A DNA stretch of 64,000 bases, from contig OX463788.1 in the NCBI GenBank assembly GCA_949825025.1, positions 32,366,878 through 32,430,877 of the forward strand. The letters are read 5' to 3'. The stretch's first letter is position 1. Each line of letters begins with the position of its first letter. This stretch comes from Siphlonurus alternatus (taxonomy: Eukaryota; Arthropoda; Insecta; Ephemeroptera; Siphlonuridae). Positions 41,756 through 53,065 of the stretch are shown here, piece after piece. The translations under genes were made by a program, and so were the position numbers. The notes under the pieces were generated by a model that did not search any database, had not been told where the DNA came from, and was given only the letters and a program-made list of their open reading frames with translations.

Positions 41756-44161
41756 ACAGCACACAAAACTCAATATCTAGATATTTTTTGGATATTTTTT
41801 GTATATGCAGATATTAAGTGGATATGCCACAATTCAAGATAACGATATCTAATATTTATACAATATTTATCTAAAGTGCCGAGATAACATGTAGATATAA
41901 ATTGGATACTGCTATCTTTTGTCTTTGCTTATTTTGGAAGAGATATTAAATAGATAAAGTTATCCAAATTTTAAACATGCACATGACAGTTAAAATTTAT
42001 AATAATTAATACAATAATACAGATTTATTAGATTTATTGTATATAAAGTATAAAAAAAAAATGAACACAAATTATTATTATTTAATGTTAATATTATATA
42101 TATACTTATAAATAATAATTTTAATATATAAATTTTATGTACATATTTGTTTATTCCATTAATTGAAATTTTGAATAATTTAAATTTTGAAATCTAAATT
42201 AATTAAAATTTTCTTTAGTTAACGAATTAATTAATTAATGCGTATGTAAACTTTTTAAAACTGACTGCATATTTTATAGATAATTTTATCTATTATTTAT
42301 CTGAGGATATTTTTATCTAGATATTTTATAGATAATTTTATCTTTTCTCTATCTGGAGTGATTTTTTTGCATCGCGGGTACAATTTTTATGTGACGACGT
42401 CATGCGCACTTCGAAAATTCTGCATGTTTGTTGTAAACACAACGGTTTTTTCGTGAAATATATGTAAATTTCTCATCTAAAACCGAAAATATCTTCAAGT
42501 GGAAGGTAAGAAATCAATTATGAGTATTTTCTGCTCATAAATCTTTGGTCAGCTTTAACAATGTGTGTTCTTTTTGTCCAGAAAAGTGGGATTATATGGG
42601 CTGTGGCGGTTGACTGCATGCTGCACCTTGGAGTATTGGAGAAGCCATGCAGATTTCAAGTCGTCTAGTAATTTATAAGGTATTGCAATCATCAGGGTTT
42701 AATTATTACAATGTTTTTGCCAGTGTTAAAATTATCATTATTTCAGGCCAGCACTTGTACTTATATATTATAATATGCATATATTATTAACAATTTTAGG
42801 TTGTATTCCCCTCGACCGCGGTGCTTATGATATCATATGCATACTGTATACGTTTGGAGTATACGTATGCATACGTTTTACAGCTGTGTATTTATGGATG
42901 CTGTATTTTTACTATAATATTTATTACTAGAAATTTGTATACTGTAATGACTGTATACACAGTATAATTCTATAACAATATGTCACAATTAAGCAGCATA
43001 TTTATTTTAAATTTTCAGTCCAGTATTTCATATGCAGAGGTGCGCGCAGAATGCATACATATTTATATTATTTATATAAGTTTTCAGCACCTGCCTTATT
43101 GTTTTCCAGGAGCAAATTTCACATTGGCCGTACAGTGGCTATATTCATAATGACCAATGCAGCCATTCTGCTGCTTAAACATAAATATAGTGATATTAAT
43201 ATGTTTTGTTTTTTTACTTTACAGGTGCAGACATGTGACAGCATCCAATACCCAGACCCAGCTCATCTACCCAGCATGGCATAATTTATATAGTGCAACA
43301 TTTGGTTCTGAAAACTGCAGCCAGCTGTAATGGGCAATATATCACCAGATCATCACTACAGATCAGCAATGCTGACCAGCAAAACAAGCCAAGCAAGTAG
43401 GGAGAACAGTGTGTATATGTTTTTAAAATGAATATGTCAGATAATTTTTAATGTATGCATACTAAACTTAAGTTGTTTTAATTGTATTTTTATGTAGTCT
43501 TGCATATATATAAAAATTTAGTACATCTGTATTACTCAATTAAGGTTCTTTTACTTTTTTATAACAAAACACATATACAATGCATGCTGTATGCATACTG
43601 TTGTTTTATAGAGAATTTGTTATACTGTATGCATGCAATGACGACTATATATGGATTTAATATTATATATATTTATATATATTGAAATACTAATACACAT
43701 GCATACAGTATTATTTAATATAATATGTGTTTATGTTATAATATGTCAGCAGCAGTTAAGTCTTGTTAAAAATTGAAAACCACTTTAGTCATTATTTTTT
43801 TTATCATTGTACAAGTATGATGCATGATTTATTACAATATCTTTAAAATTTCCAATAATGTGTATGTTGATTCAGAAATGTTATAAATAATAAAAATTTA
43901 TGTTAATATAATTATTTATGTGTGTTTTTACTTAAAAATAGAAGCATAGTATATTTATAGGAGGATAATATAGCTAGATAAAAAATGTATAATTATAGGA
44001 TAAGATATTAACAAGATAACTTTATCCAAAAAATAGAGGACATTTAGCTAGAAAATATCCATGAAAGTTCATGGATAATATCTATATAATTTTTAGATAA
44101 GTAAAAAGTTCTATACAGATTTTATCTAGATATCATCCAAAAAATATCCATTGTGTGCTGT
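41756..44161. mobile_element. 2.4-kb TIR element with GATATTTT-rich ends
   Basis: ACAGCACACAA at the left and TTGTGTGCTGT at the right are followed inward by GGATATTTTTTGG/CCAAAAAATATCC and many AGATATTTTATAGATAA variants. No duplication was resolved. The middle (42390-43410) is less AT-rich and contains exon-like blocks. Confidence 0.7.
42390..43410 (+). other. Exon-like blocks within TIR element (possible captured transcript)
   Basis: Blocks bounded by splice-like sites: ...CAAGTGGAAG/gtaagaa near 42505; ttttgtccag/AAAAGTGG to ATTTATAAG/gtattg (42582-42679); ttttacag/GTGCAGACATGTG from 43226 on. No conserved protein can be read across them. They could be captured host sequence or a non-coding transcript. 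Confidence 0.3.
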
Positions 44162-44299
44162 ATTTTTTATAATTATATAATATATATATCTCAGCTTCAA
44201 AACTGGCTTCATTTGTATAATTGCACTTATTTCTGATGAATTTTCTGCACCTTTTTTAGTATATCAAGTATATAATAATATGTATTAGTACTTAGTACA

Positions 44300-44337
<38 letters not shown>

Positions 44338-45002
44338 TAATTATATGCTACATGATAAAAGAAATGTAAATACAGCAGACAGCACCGATATTATTGCAGA
44401 AAGAGCTCTAGTGCACAAATAAAGAGCTCTAGCTAGCTGGCATTTGCGGATACTATATTTTGCACTTTTTTTCTTTTTCATTTTTTTTCAGCAATTTACA
44501 TTCTAAATTATGGTGTAACTCTTCTGGAAAATGATCTGAACATACTTTTGCATATATTTAATGTCAAATTTGTCTCGTCTGACACATAACTTGAGCCATT
44601 GGTCACAGTATTTCTTTTCCTTAGGAAAACCGTAAAATTAACTTATATAATGATGAAGCTATTATACTTTGCTACACTTTATTCCCATCAGTCGAGTTTC
44701 TACAAGTAAGTACGGCACACCTCACCATATTTATTACATAAATTTATATTAAAATGAATAAAGAAATGATAAAGTACAAATTTTAACTATTATGTACTCT
44801 AATTTCACTTTAAGAAACGAATAAAATATAGTATTATAAATTGCGAATTGTATAAGTTTGAACTGCAGCGCAAAAATCTCGTCTCTCATGACGTCATCAG
44901 AACTCGTTCGTTCATCACGCCAAGCGCGCATCGTAAAACGAAGATGCTTTATGCGCAGTAGTTGGGAAGCGGCTACCTTATGTAGAGTTATTTTGGTGTT
45001 AA

Positions 45003-47097
45003 CCGATACTATCAGCTCTCGCGGTAGAATTTGGAAACAGAGAGGCTGACAAGCGCGCCATCTCTAGGTGATAAAAGGACTGAACGTAACATCGTAAAAC
45101 AATGTTAACTCCGGGTTGCGAGATCCGAAGTTCGATGGACGATTTACATTATTTTTTATTGCTAGACAACAGCTCAAATCACCGCGAAATGAAAAATATT
45201 CTCACATACCTTATTAAATTTCCAGTCTTCTACATGTGTTCTGGATACTCCAAGGTACAAATTTCACTGCCAAATAATTTACCGAAATAGCTTGTGTATT
45301 TGCTGGATTGCACCTATATGCATCACCCACTTATCTATGCTGTATTTAATTTCTGGCGTGATCTAAAAGGACAAAAAGCTCCTTATCGTTAATGGTAATT
45401 AAGATTGAAGCTAAAACAAAAAAAAAATGCACAATCAAGCCAATTAATTGAGCAAATGGAAGGTAATTAATTGACGTACGTGTTCACGAAAACTTCACAA
45501 CATAAACATGTGAGCGGAAGGCTGGCGGCAGCGAGCGAGCACTGCGAGCAGCCGGAGCAGCTAGCGCAGCAGAAGAGAGGGGAGGTCGGGGGAGGTAGAG
45601 GAGGGAGAGAGGCGGGAAATGTTCTACAGCTGCATGATATTTTGTAACATTTATCAAATTTTATTTGCGTATTCTTAACTGCAGCATAACAAAATAACCC
45701 TTATAGACAAGCTCTGTTGAATTTGTTTGAATATTAACAAAGTTCAATGACTTTATGTGTTTGTATTAAATTTGAAGTCTTGTAAATATTTATGTAATTA
45801 TAGTAATAAAATTAAAACCATTTTTCATTGAAACAAATTTTTTTACTACATCGATCATGATCCCGCTCGTTAATTCATTTTGATGCCTTTCATAAAATCG
45901 ATCGAAGTAACTAAAAGATGCACACTATATTAAGGTCGATTTTCCTACCGGTTGCCATGATAAACTAGCATTATATAATATATTATGGTGAATGGAATTT
46001 TTAAAGTCTTTTTCAATTAAAGTTATTTTTCATTTAACTGTCACTGTTCACTGTCAATTTCATTAAATGAAAAATAACTTTAATTGAAAAAGACTTTAAA
46101 AATTCCATTCACCATAATATATTATATAATGCTAGTTTATCATGGCAACCGGTAGGAAAATCGACCTTAATATAGTGTGCATCTTTTAGTTACTTCGATC
46201 GATTTTATGAAAGGCATCAAAATGAATTAACGAGCGGGATCATGATCGATGTAGTAAAAAAATTTGTTTCAATGAAAAATGGTTTTAATTTTATTACTAT
46301 AATTACATAAATATTTACAAGACTTCAAATTTAATACAAACACATAAAGTCATTGAACTTTGTTAATATTCAAACAAATTCAACAGAGCTTGTCTATAAG
46401 GGTTATTTTGTTATGCTGCAGTTAAGAATACGCAAATAAAATTTGATAAATGTTACAAAATATCATGCAGCTGTAGAACATTTCCCGCCTCTCTCCCTCC
46501 TCTACCTCCCCCGACCTCCCCTCTCTTCTGCTGCGCTAGCTGCTCCGGCTGCTCGCAGTGCTCGCTCGCTGCCGCCAGCCTTCCGCTCACATGTTTATGT
46601 TGTGAAGTTTTCGTGAACACGTACGTCAATTAATTACCTTCCATTTGCTCAATTAATTGGCTTGATTGTGCATTTTTTTTTTGTTTTAGCTTCAATCTTA
46701 ATTACCATTAACGATAAGGAGCTTTTTGTCCTTTTAGATCACGCCAGAAATTAAATACAGCATAGATAAGTGGGTGATGCATATAGGTGCAATCCTGCAA
46801 ATACACAAGCTATTTCGGTAAATTATTTGGCAGTGAAATTTGTACCTTGGAGTATCCAGAACACATGTAGAAGACTGGAAATTTAATAAGGTATGTGAGA
46901 ATATTTTTCATTTCGCGGTGATTTGAGCTGTTGTCTAGCAATAAAAAATAATGTAAATCGTCCATCGAACTTCGGATCTCGCAACCCGGAGTTAACATTG
47001 TTTTACGATGTTACGTTCAGTCCTTTTATCACCTAGAGATGGCGCGCTTGTCAGCCTCTCTGTTTCCAAAATCTACCGCGAGAGCTGATAGTATCGG
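45003..47097. mobile_element. 2.1-kb near-perfect palindromic TTAA element
   Basis: The arms are 45003-46037 and 46063-47097, mirror-symmetric about 46050 with a 25-nt loop and no net indel. Mismatches are rare (for example near 45316 and 45033). TTAA is duplicated at 44999-45002 and 47098-47101. The ends are CCGATACTATCAGCTCTCGC and complement. It interrupts the right TIR of the 20.7-kb insertion. The same 62-residue frame appears on both strands because of the symmetry and has no known motif. Confidence 0.9.
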
Positions 47098-47441
47098 TTA
47101 ACACTCTTATCTCCAGTTTGGAACCCTTCTTGGGAATCCTTCTATACATTATCCTTGGTTTACATGTTAATCAAAGGGGATTACGTCGATCAGCTGTTCG
47201 GCGTTATCTCTACCTTAAGTAAATACTACTAAATTCTCTTTAGAATCATAAAAAGGCAACAAATCTCATCCGGCCGTGCAACAAGATTGAGCTTACAAAA
47301 CAATTATTTGTGTATAAGTGGCTTCAGTAAATATAAGAACTTTTCTGATAATGTCAACCCTCTCACTACTTTTCTTGTTCTCATATAATTAAAAATTTAA
47401 TTGATTATACCAGCATTTATTATAGATCATTAAAAAAAAAA

Positions 47442-49289
47442 AATGGCATTGTCAACTTTAAATCCATATTACCACATTTCCCACCCACCAGCTCAACCAA
47501 TCCCAAGTCCACTTCTGGACGTGAACTACCTCTAGTTTGCCCTAGCATCCTGTCTGCAGCAAATACATCTGCTTAGATGTCAGTTCGCCACACTGACATC
47601 GAATCAGTCACCCCACCCAGCGCACCCCAACCCTCCCCCACCTCCCCAAGCAACAAAACAACTATCATCAAACACACCTATCCCATCTCGTATGCACACG
47701 AAAAGTCCCTCCGACCGTATGCAGACTCAGAATCTTCAGCCCAACTCAGATCACTGGAGACACCCAGAACTCAAGGAATATCTAGAATTCCTTGCTGGTA
47801 TCATTCCTCCCCCCAACATTCCCGAGTCAGTCATCACTTGTCAAATTATGGAAAAAACAGAAAATATTTTCGACGTTCCCAGTTCCGTCGTAAAAGCTCA
47901 TGCAGTCGCTGCTGACCTCAAGATGAATGCACGCATTGCCAAGAAATTTAAATATATCTACGGCAACTTGGAACACCTCAGAAACAAACAAGGATTCCCT
48001 GGTGATATCGCTACACTGCAAGTAGATGGTGAAACCATTTTGTACATAATTACAAAGTTTAAGTCCAACCATAAGTATTATATACCAAAACAAAAATCAA
48101 TTTTTGAAGAATTTCCTTAAAGGTCTGAATGGCCTTAAAAATCACTGCGTCAAAAATGAAATTAAAAGAATTGCAATCCCTCGTATCGGCTCAGGCCTAG
48201 ATGGACTCAATTGGAATTATGTCAATTAAGAACAAAATCGAATCCATCTTCATCAACGTGGACATCCTTATTGAGGTCTACTCTCTGCAGCAGAGCAGAC
48301 CCTTGTAAAAAGGAATTATACTTATTACAAATTAATAAAGTATAATTCCTATGCTTAATTCGTATAATTTAGTATAATTTCTGAATGATTAATATACTAA
48401 ATTACAGATCAATTATACTAGTTTTTATTTTATTATACTAAATTATAGAAAAGCATTTTTCCAAATTAAAAAAATAAGTGACAAATTGAACCATATATGG
48501 TTGCCTCGAAATGATTTAAAGAGGTATACTATTTATATAATTTAGTATAATAAAATTAAACTAGTATAATTAATCATGTAATTTAGTATATTAATCATTC
48601 AGAAATTATACTAAATTAATACGAATTAAGCATACGAATTATACTTTATTAATTTGTAATAAGTATAATTCCTTTTTACAAGGGGAAGAAGTCCTCGCCA
48701 CGTACGTGGCGTTTTCAACATCATCTGAAGGTGACAACCAAACACACCCCAAAACTTTCCTATCTGATCATCATATCTCCTTATCATCAAACGATGGTCT
48801 CATGCACCCTCCTCAAATCTCCCCTCCAAATTCCCAAAACCTTCTGCCCCTCCTTCCCCCAAAACTCCCCCCACTACTCTCCCCAATCCCTCTGCCCCAC
48901 CCCCTCCTTATCCCCACCCACAATGGCCCATCCCACCCCCCAAATTGTCCATCCACCCTCATCTCCCCCTAAATCCCATCCTAACGTGCTCACCCGTCTC
49001 TGCACGTCGCAGTCAACCACCCCCATTCGTCCCAAATACAAACAGTTCCCATCCAATGCCATCAGGCCCTCCCCGCCTTATCAAGGCTCCCTACTACTAC
49101 AGGCTCAACATGCTCTCTGAAAGTTCTAAGTCCCCCTCCAGCTCTCTTCAGCATTTCCACTACCCCTCTCCCCCCCATCTCCCCAAACTTAACAACCCGC
49201 CTCAACATATAACCAGCTCAACCAATCCGAGCCCGCATTTTCGCGTAACCCTCTATGCTCCACCCCGTCCAAAGTTGACAAGGTGGTAG
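47442..49289 (+). pseudogene. LINE copy 2 ORF1, macro-domain pseudogene
   Basis: Begins MALSTL like copy 1, then meets an in-frame TAG near 47533. The macro region is readable at 47692-48120 (GNIFDVPSS-type start altered, ITKFKSNHK retained) before frameshifts, and is then interrupted at 48300-48684. The Pro-rich tail resumes at 48706-49289. The end still overlaps the ORF2 frame as in copy 1 (GGTGGTAGTCTC). Confidence 0.8.
48300..48684. mobile_element. 385-bp palindromic MITE in LINE ORF1, 2-bp duplication GA
   Basis: The ends are CCCTTGTAAAAAGGAATTAT and its complement; the arms run through TTAATAAAGTATAATTC and are palindromic almost throughout. GA lies at 48298-48299 and 48685-48686. The matching uninterrupted site is in copy 1 at about 32010 (AAGCAGAGGAGAAGTCCTCG). 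Confidence 0.85.
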
Positions 49290-50528
49290 TCTCAAACTCA
49301 CCACTAAGACTAAATATTCTCTTATGGAATGTGGAATGCCTGAAAAAGCTAATACCGTTAATCTCAGACAATATTCTTCAAAACCGAGATCTTATTGTAT
49401 TTACAGAGACTTTTTTACTTGAATCATTTGACATAAATGGCTACTTCTCCTTCCACAATTTTGCTTTCAATAACAGAGAAGGAGACCGTTTGGAGGCATA
49501 TCATGTTTCATAAACCCAAAGCATGGTCCAATTTTAAATTTCTTAAGGCTTAAAGATTTTATTATCATCAAAACTAAATAATAATAATAATAATTGTTTA
49601 TTGGGTTAAAAATACATAATTTAGAGGGAAACATAATAATAAATAAATACCCATAACCCAATTATTTTATTTTATTATTTTAAATATTTTACAGTCATTG
49701 CCATGTACCTTAATTAATCAATATTTTACAGTTCTTGAACTAATGGAGGTAGTACTATATGCAATAAGTCTCACAGAAAATGATACTAATGTAATTTTCA
49801 CGGGTGATTTTAATTGTAGAATTGACCTTTCAAATGTCCCGAAACATTTACGAAACAAGACAGATATTCTATTAGAAATTTTAAATTCAAATGGCTATTT
49901 ATTTTCTAATAGCCCTCTAGAAAAAACTTTTGTAAACGCGAATGGGTCAAGTACAATCGACCTGCTTTTTTATAAACCTAAGAATTTCATATTCATAAAG
50001 CATGTTATTATTTCTGAGACAAACTCGTCAATGTTAAAGAGTCATCTACCCGGTAAAATTATTTTAAAACTTACCCCTAACAATCCTCCCAATGAAAATT
50101 TTTTTTACAGATCAAATTATTCAAACAAAATTGATATTAGAAATTATATTGACCAAATTTATACTCATGGTGATACTATAATTACACATATCAATAATAA
50201 AGATGTAAATAGTCTAAATACTTTGATTACTAATGTTATTCTTCATTCTACTATTGCAAAGAAAAACAATAAAAGAGTATCTAAACCCTGGTTTGATAGC
50301 GAATGTTATCTATCAAGGCAAGATCTTCTATCAAAATTTCATGCCAGCATATTATATTTATTCAAAAGCCCAAATTTGCATGAGCAATTCATTCAGGCAA
50401 GAAGTTGTTTTAAGGCTTTATTGAAACAGAAAGAATTAGAATTTAAAATTAAATCCGAAGGTAAAATGATTAAAGACCCAGAGCTAGAACCATATACATA
50501 TCTTAGGAAAGATAGACCACCAATTAAA
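49283..50528 (+). pseudogene. LINE copy 2 ORF2 fragment (endonuclease part)
   Basis: Endonuclease motifs remain (LLWNVECL, FTETFL, FTGDFNCRID, STIDLLFY). They are split by a short AT-rich insert at about 49578-49688 and a frameshift near 49490. The sequence stops before the RT at the foldback element starting near 50536. Confidence 0.82.
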
Positions 50529-50535
50529 TCGGTAT

Positions 50536-52630
50536 CACGTCAAAACAACGAAAACAAAAATCACGAAAGCATTTTCAACGACTGACTTTATCCCGAAAAC
50601 AATTACATCGAAAACAAATATAAACGAAATCATTTACCACGAAATTAAATTAACACGAAACAAAATAATAACGAGAACAAAAATCACGAAAACAATTTGT
50701 TCGAAAGTAATTTGACCGAAATTAAAAAGGACGAAAGTAAATTAGAACGAAATTATTTTCATACGAATTCAAAAAGCACGAAAACAATTTGACCGAAAGT
50801 TATTTGATCGAAAACATTTAAGACGAATACAAAAACCACGAAAACAATTTGACTGAAAAGTTATTTGAACGAAAACATTTAAGACGAATCAAAAAATAAC
50901 GAAAACAATTTGACCGAAAGTTATTTGAACGAAAACATTTAAGACGAATCAAAAAAGAACGAAAACAATTTGACCGACAGTTATTTGAACGAAAACATTT
51001 AAAACGAATGGAAAAATCACGAATACAATTTGAACGAACGCTATTGGACCGAAATAAAAAACACCGATGAAGAAAAATATTAATAAAAAATTATAACAAC
51101 ATTTTTAAACCAAAAAAATTTTTTAAATTAAAACGAATGCAATAAAGAAGCTATACAGACTGCATGAGCCAGAAATGGTGTTCCGAACCCATGCTAAAAT
51201 TTGGGCAGGTTAACTTTGAGGTAGAAATTTGAAATTTGGCATACGCATATAAAGCCATGCAAGGGTTCCAGATTCTTTTGACATGTATATACGTGTTAAA
51301 TGATTTTTAAAATTAATATTTCCTACCGTTTTAGGGTTTGATTCACGATTTGCATTTCTTCCTTATGGGATTTCCATGTTAAATTAAGTTGATTGAAAAA
51401 TTTTAGCCGATTTGCACCAAAATTAGTTTTTAAGGTTTTCAGAGCACTTTGAATTTAATGGTGTAATTTAAAAAGTGGTGAAAACAATCCCTAATGAGAT
51501 AATGACCCTTACTACATGAAAAAATGATGCTATCAAAATTTTGATTATGCCATTGAAACGGACTTATTTTTTTACCCCATAGTTTGAATTTTTTGAATCC
51601 GAGCAAGTTAACGATTTAATTTTAAGGGGTGAGGAAACACCATTAAATACAGCGTGCTCTGAAAACCTTAAAAACTAATTTTGGTGCAAATCGGCTAAAT
51701 TTTTTTTATCAACTTAATTTAACATGGAAATCCCATAAGAAAGAAATGCAAATCGTGAATCAACCCCTAAAACGGTAGGAAATATTAATTTTAAAAATTG
51801 TTTAACACGTATATACATGTCAAAAGAATCTGGAACCCTTGGCTTTACGTATGCCAAATTTCAAATTTCTACCTCAAAGTTAACCTGCCCAAATTTTAGC
51901 ATGGGTTCGGAACACCATTTCTGGCTCATGCAGTCTGTATATAGCTTCTTTATTGCATTCGTTTTAATTTGAAATTTTTTTTTTTTGGTTTAAAAATGTT
52001 GTTATAATTTTTTATTAATATTTTTCTTCATCGGTGTTTTATATTTCGGTCCAATAGCGTTCGTTCAAATTGTGTTCGTGATTTTCCCATTCGTTTTAAA
52101 TGTTTTAATTAATTCGTTCAAATAACTGTCGGTCAAATTGTTTTCGTTCTTTTTTGATTCGTCTTAAATGTTTTCGTTCAAATAACTTTCGGTCAAATTG
52201 TTTTCGTTATTTTTTGATTCGTCATAAATGTTTTCGTTCAAATAACTTTCGGTCAAATTGTTTTCGTTATTTTTTTATTCGTCTAAAATGTTTTCGTTCA
52301 AATAAATTTCGGCCAAATTGTTTTCGTGAATTTATTATTTCGTTTTAAATGGTTTCGTTCTATATTACTTTCGTTGTTTTCCAATTCGTTCAAATAACTA
52401 TCGGCCAAATGGTTGTCGTGATTATTGAATTCGGCTAAAATGTTTTCGCTGTAAATGCTTTCGTGTTTTTTAAGTTTCGTTATAAATGCATTCGCACATT
52501 TTCCATTTTGGTTAATTATATTTTCGTTTAAAATGTTTTCGTGTTAAATTACTTTCGTCCTTTTTGTTTTCGGTGTAATGCCTTTCGTATAAATTGTTTT
52601 CGTTCTTTTATTTTTCGTTCTTTTGACGTA
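50536..52630. mobile_element. 2.1-kb foldback element with CGAAAAC-repeat arms
   Basis: ACGTCAAAACAACGAAAAC at the left and GTTCTTTTGACGT at the right are inverted. The arms carry tandem units of about 50-60 bp (AATTTGACCGAAAGTTATTT, GAACGAAAACATTTAAGACG) in mirror orientation. The inner third (51140-51940) is a palindrome: ATGAGCCAGAAATGGTGTTC is repeated inverted around 51925. No transposase. A target duplication was not resolved. Confidence 0.75.
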
Positions 52631-52634
52631 GACT

Positions 52635-52960
52635 CGTAAGCAACAGAGAGAGAGTGAAATTGCAATATGGCACACTCCTTAAGGATTCTAGCTGGGATAT
52701 CATCAGGACCTGCATGCAGGCATATTGACCCTTAGTGATCTCAATGATTCACTCACAGAAGCAGGATCCAATTTTATATCAGATATCTTTGTAATATTCT
52801 TTTGAATTCTTGGCAAGTAATGCTCTCTCTTGTTGTCAGCTCTGAAATTATTTTTAAAGGCACTATTAAAGGCATGTTAGCAATATTTGATGGATCACAT
52901 GACATATTGTTATCAACAACAAAAGATTTTTGACCACCATTACTTTGCATACCATATTAT
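52635..52960 (-). mobile_element. Second LINE family fragment (RT), antisense
   Basis: The minus strand encodes GPDDIPARILKEC, the start of the reverse-transcriptase core in CR1/Jockey-like LINEs, preceded by a degenerate linker (KISDIKLDPASV-like). A 5'- and 3'-truncated pseudogene unrelated to the macro-domain LINE. Confidence 0.65.
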
Positions 52961-53065
52961 ACTATATTATAATATACTATACTATAATATATATCATATT
53001 ATATAATATATTATATTATATATAGTATATTATACTATATTTAATATATATATATATATATAGTA
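52960..53065. repeat. TATA-rich low-complexity tract
   Basis: Imperfect TATACTATA/TATTATA repeats. Confidence 0.8.

Larger units (their letters stand above)
26478..47156. mobile_element. 20.7-kb composite insertion with TIRs and 9-bp duplication
   Basis: It is flanked by a perfect direct repeat GGTTTACAT (26469-26477, 47157-47165) that is single in the homologous MITE at about 14709. Imperfect TIRs share GGAGATAAGAGTGTTAAC, CAAAATAACTCTAC and, further in, a TGACGTCA with CTCGTCT beside it; they extend about 170 bp (26478-26650 against 44865-44996 plus 47102-47156). A 9-bp duplication is typical of Mutator-like elements. No transposase is visible; most of the length is later nested insertions (LINE 30850-40285, SINE 40490-41597, 41756-44161, 45003-47097). 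Confidence 0.72.
26142..47214. mobile_element. TTAA MITE, family GGTAGAG (copy 2), split by a 20.7-kb insert
   Basis: The left part 26142-26477 and right part 47157-47214 join to the same structure as 14383-14770. TTAA lies at 26138-26141 and 47215-47218. The MITE entered the LINE copy-2 5' region at a TTAA that is still single in LINE copy 1 (CTTATTAAGTAAAT near 30938). Only the two end pieces belong to this MITE. Confidence 0.82.
26053..50528 (+). mobile_element. Macro-domain LINE, copy 2 (split and decayed)
   Basis: Pieces homologous to the intact LINE at 30850-40285 lie at 26053-26141 (5' region, CCAAGATAATACTACAAAAT), 47219-48299, 48687-49577 and about 49688-50528. The element was interrupted in its 5' region by a TTAA MITE (26142-47214), which was itself split by the 20.7-kb insertion 26478-47156. 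It was also interrupted in ORF1 by 48300-48684 and in ORF2 by a short AT-rich insert (about 49578-49688). It is cut off at 50528, within ORF2 before the RT domain. ORF1 has an early stop (CTCTAG near 47533), an MNAGIA to MNARIA change and later frameshifts, so this copy is inactive. Confidence 0.82.

Noticed and set aside
45102..46998. 62-codon frame present on both strands of the palindrome
   Set aside because: It is one frame seen twice through mirror symmetry, and it has no recognisable family.
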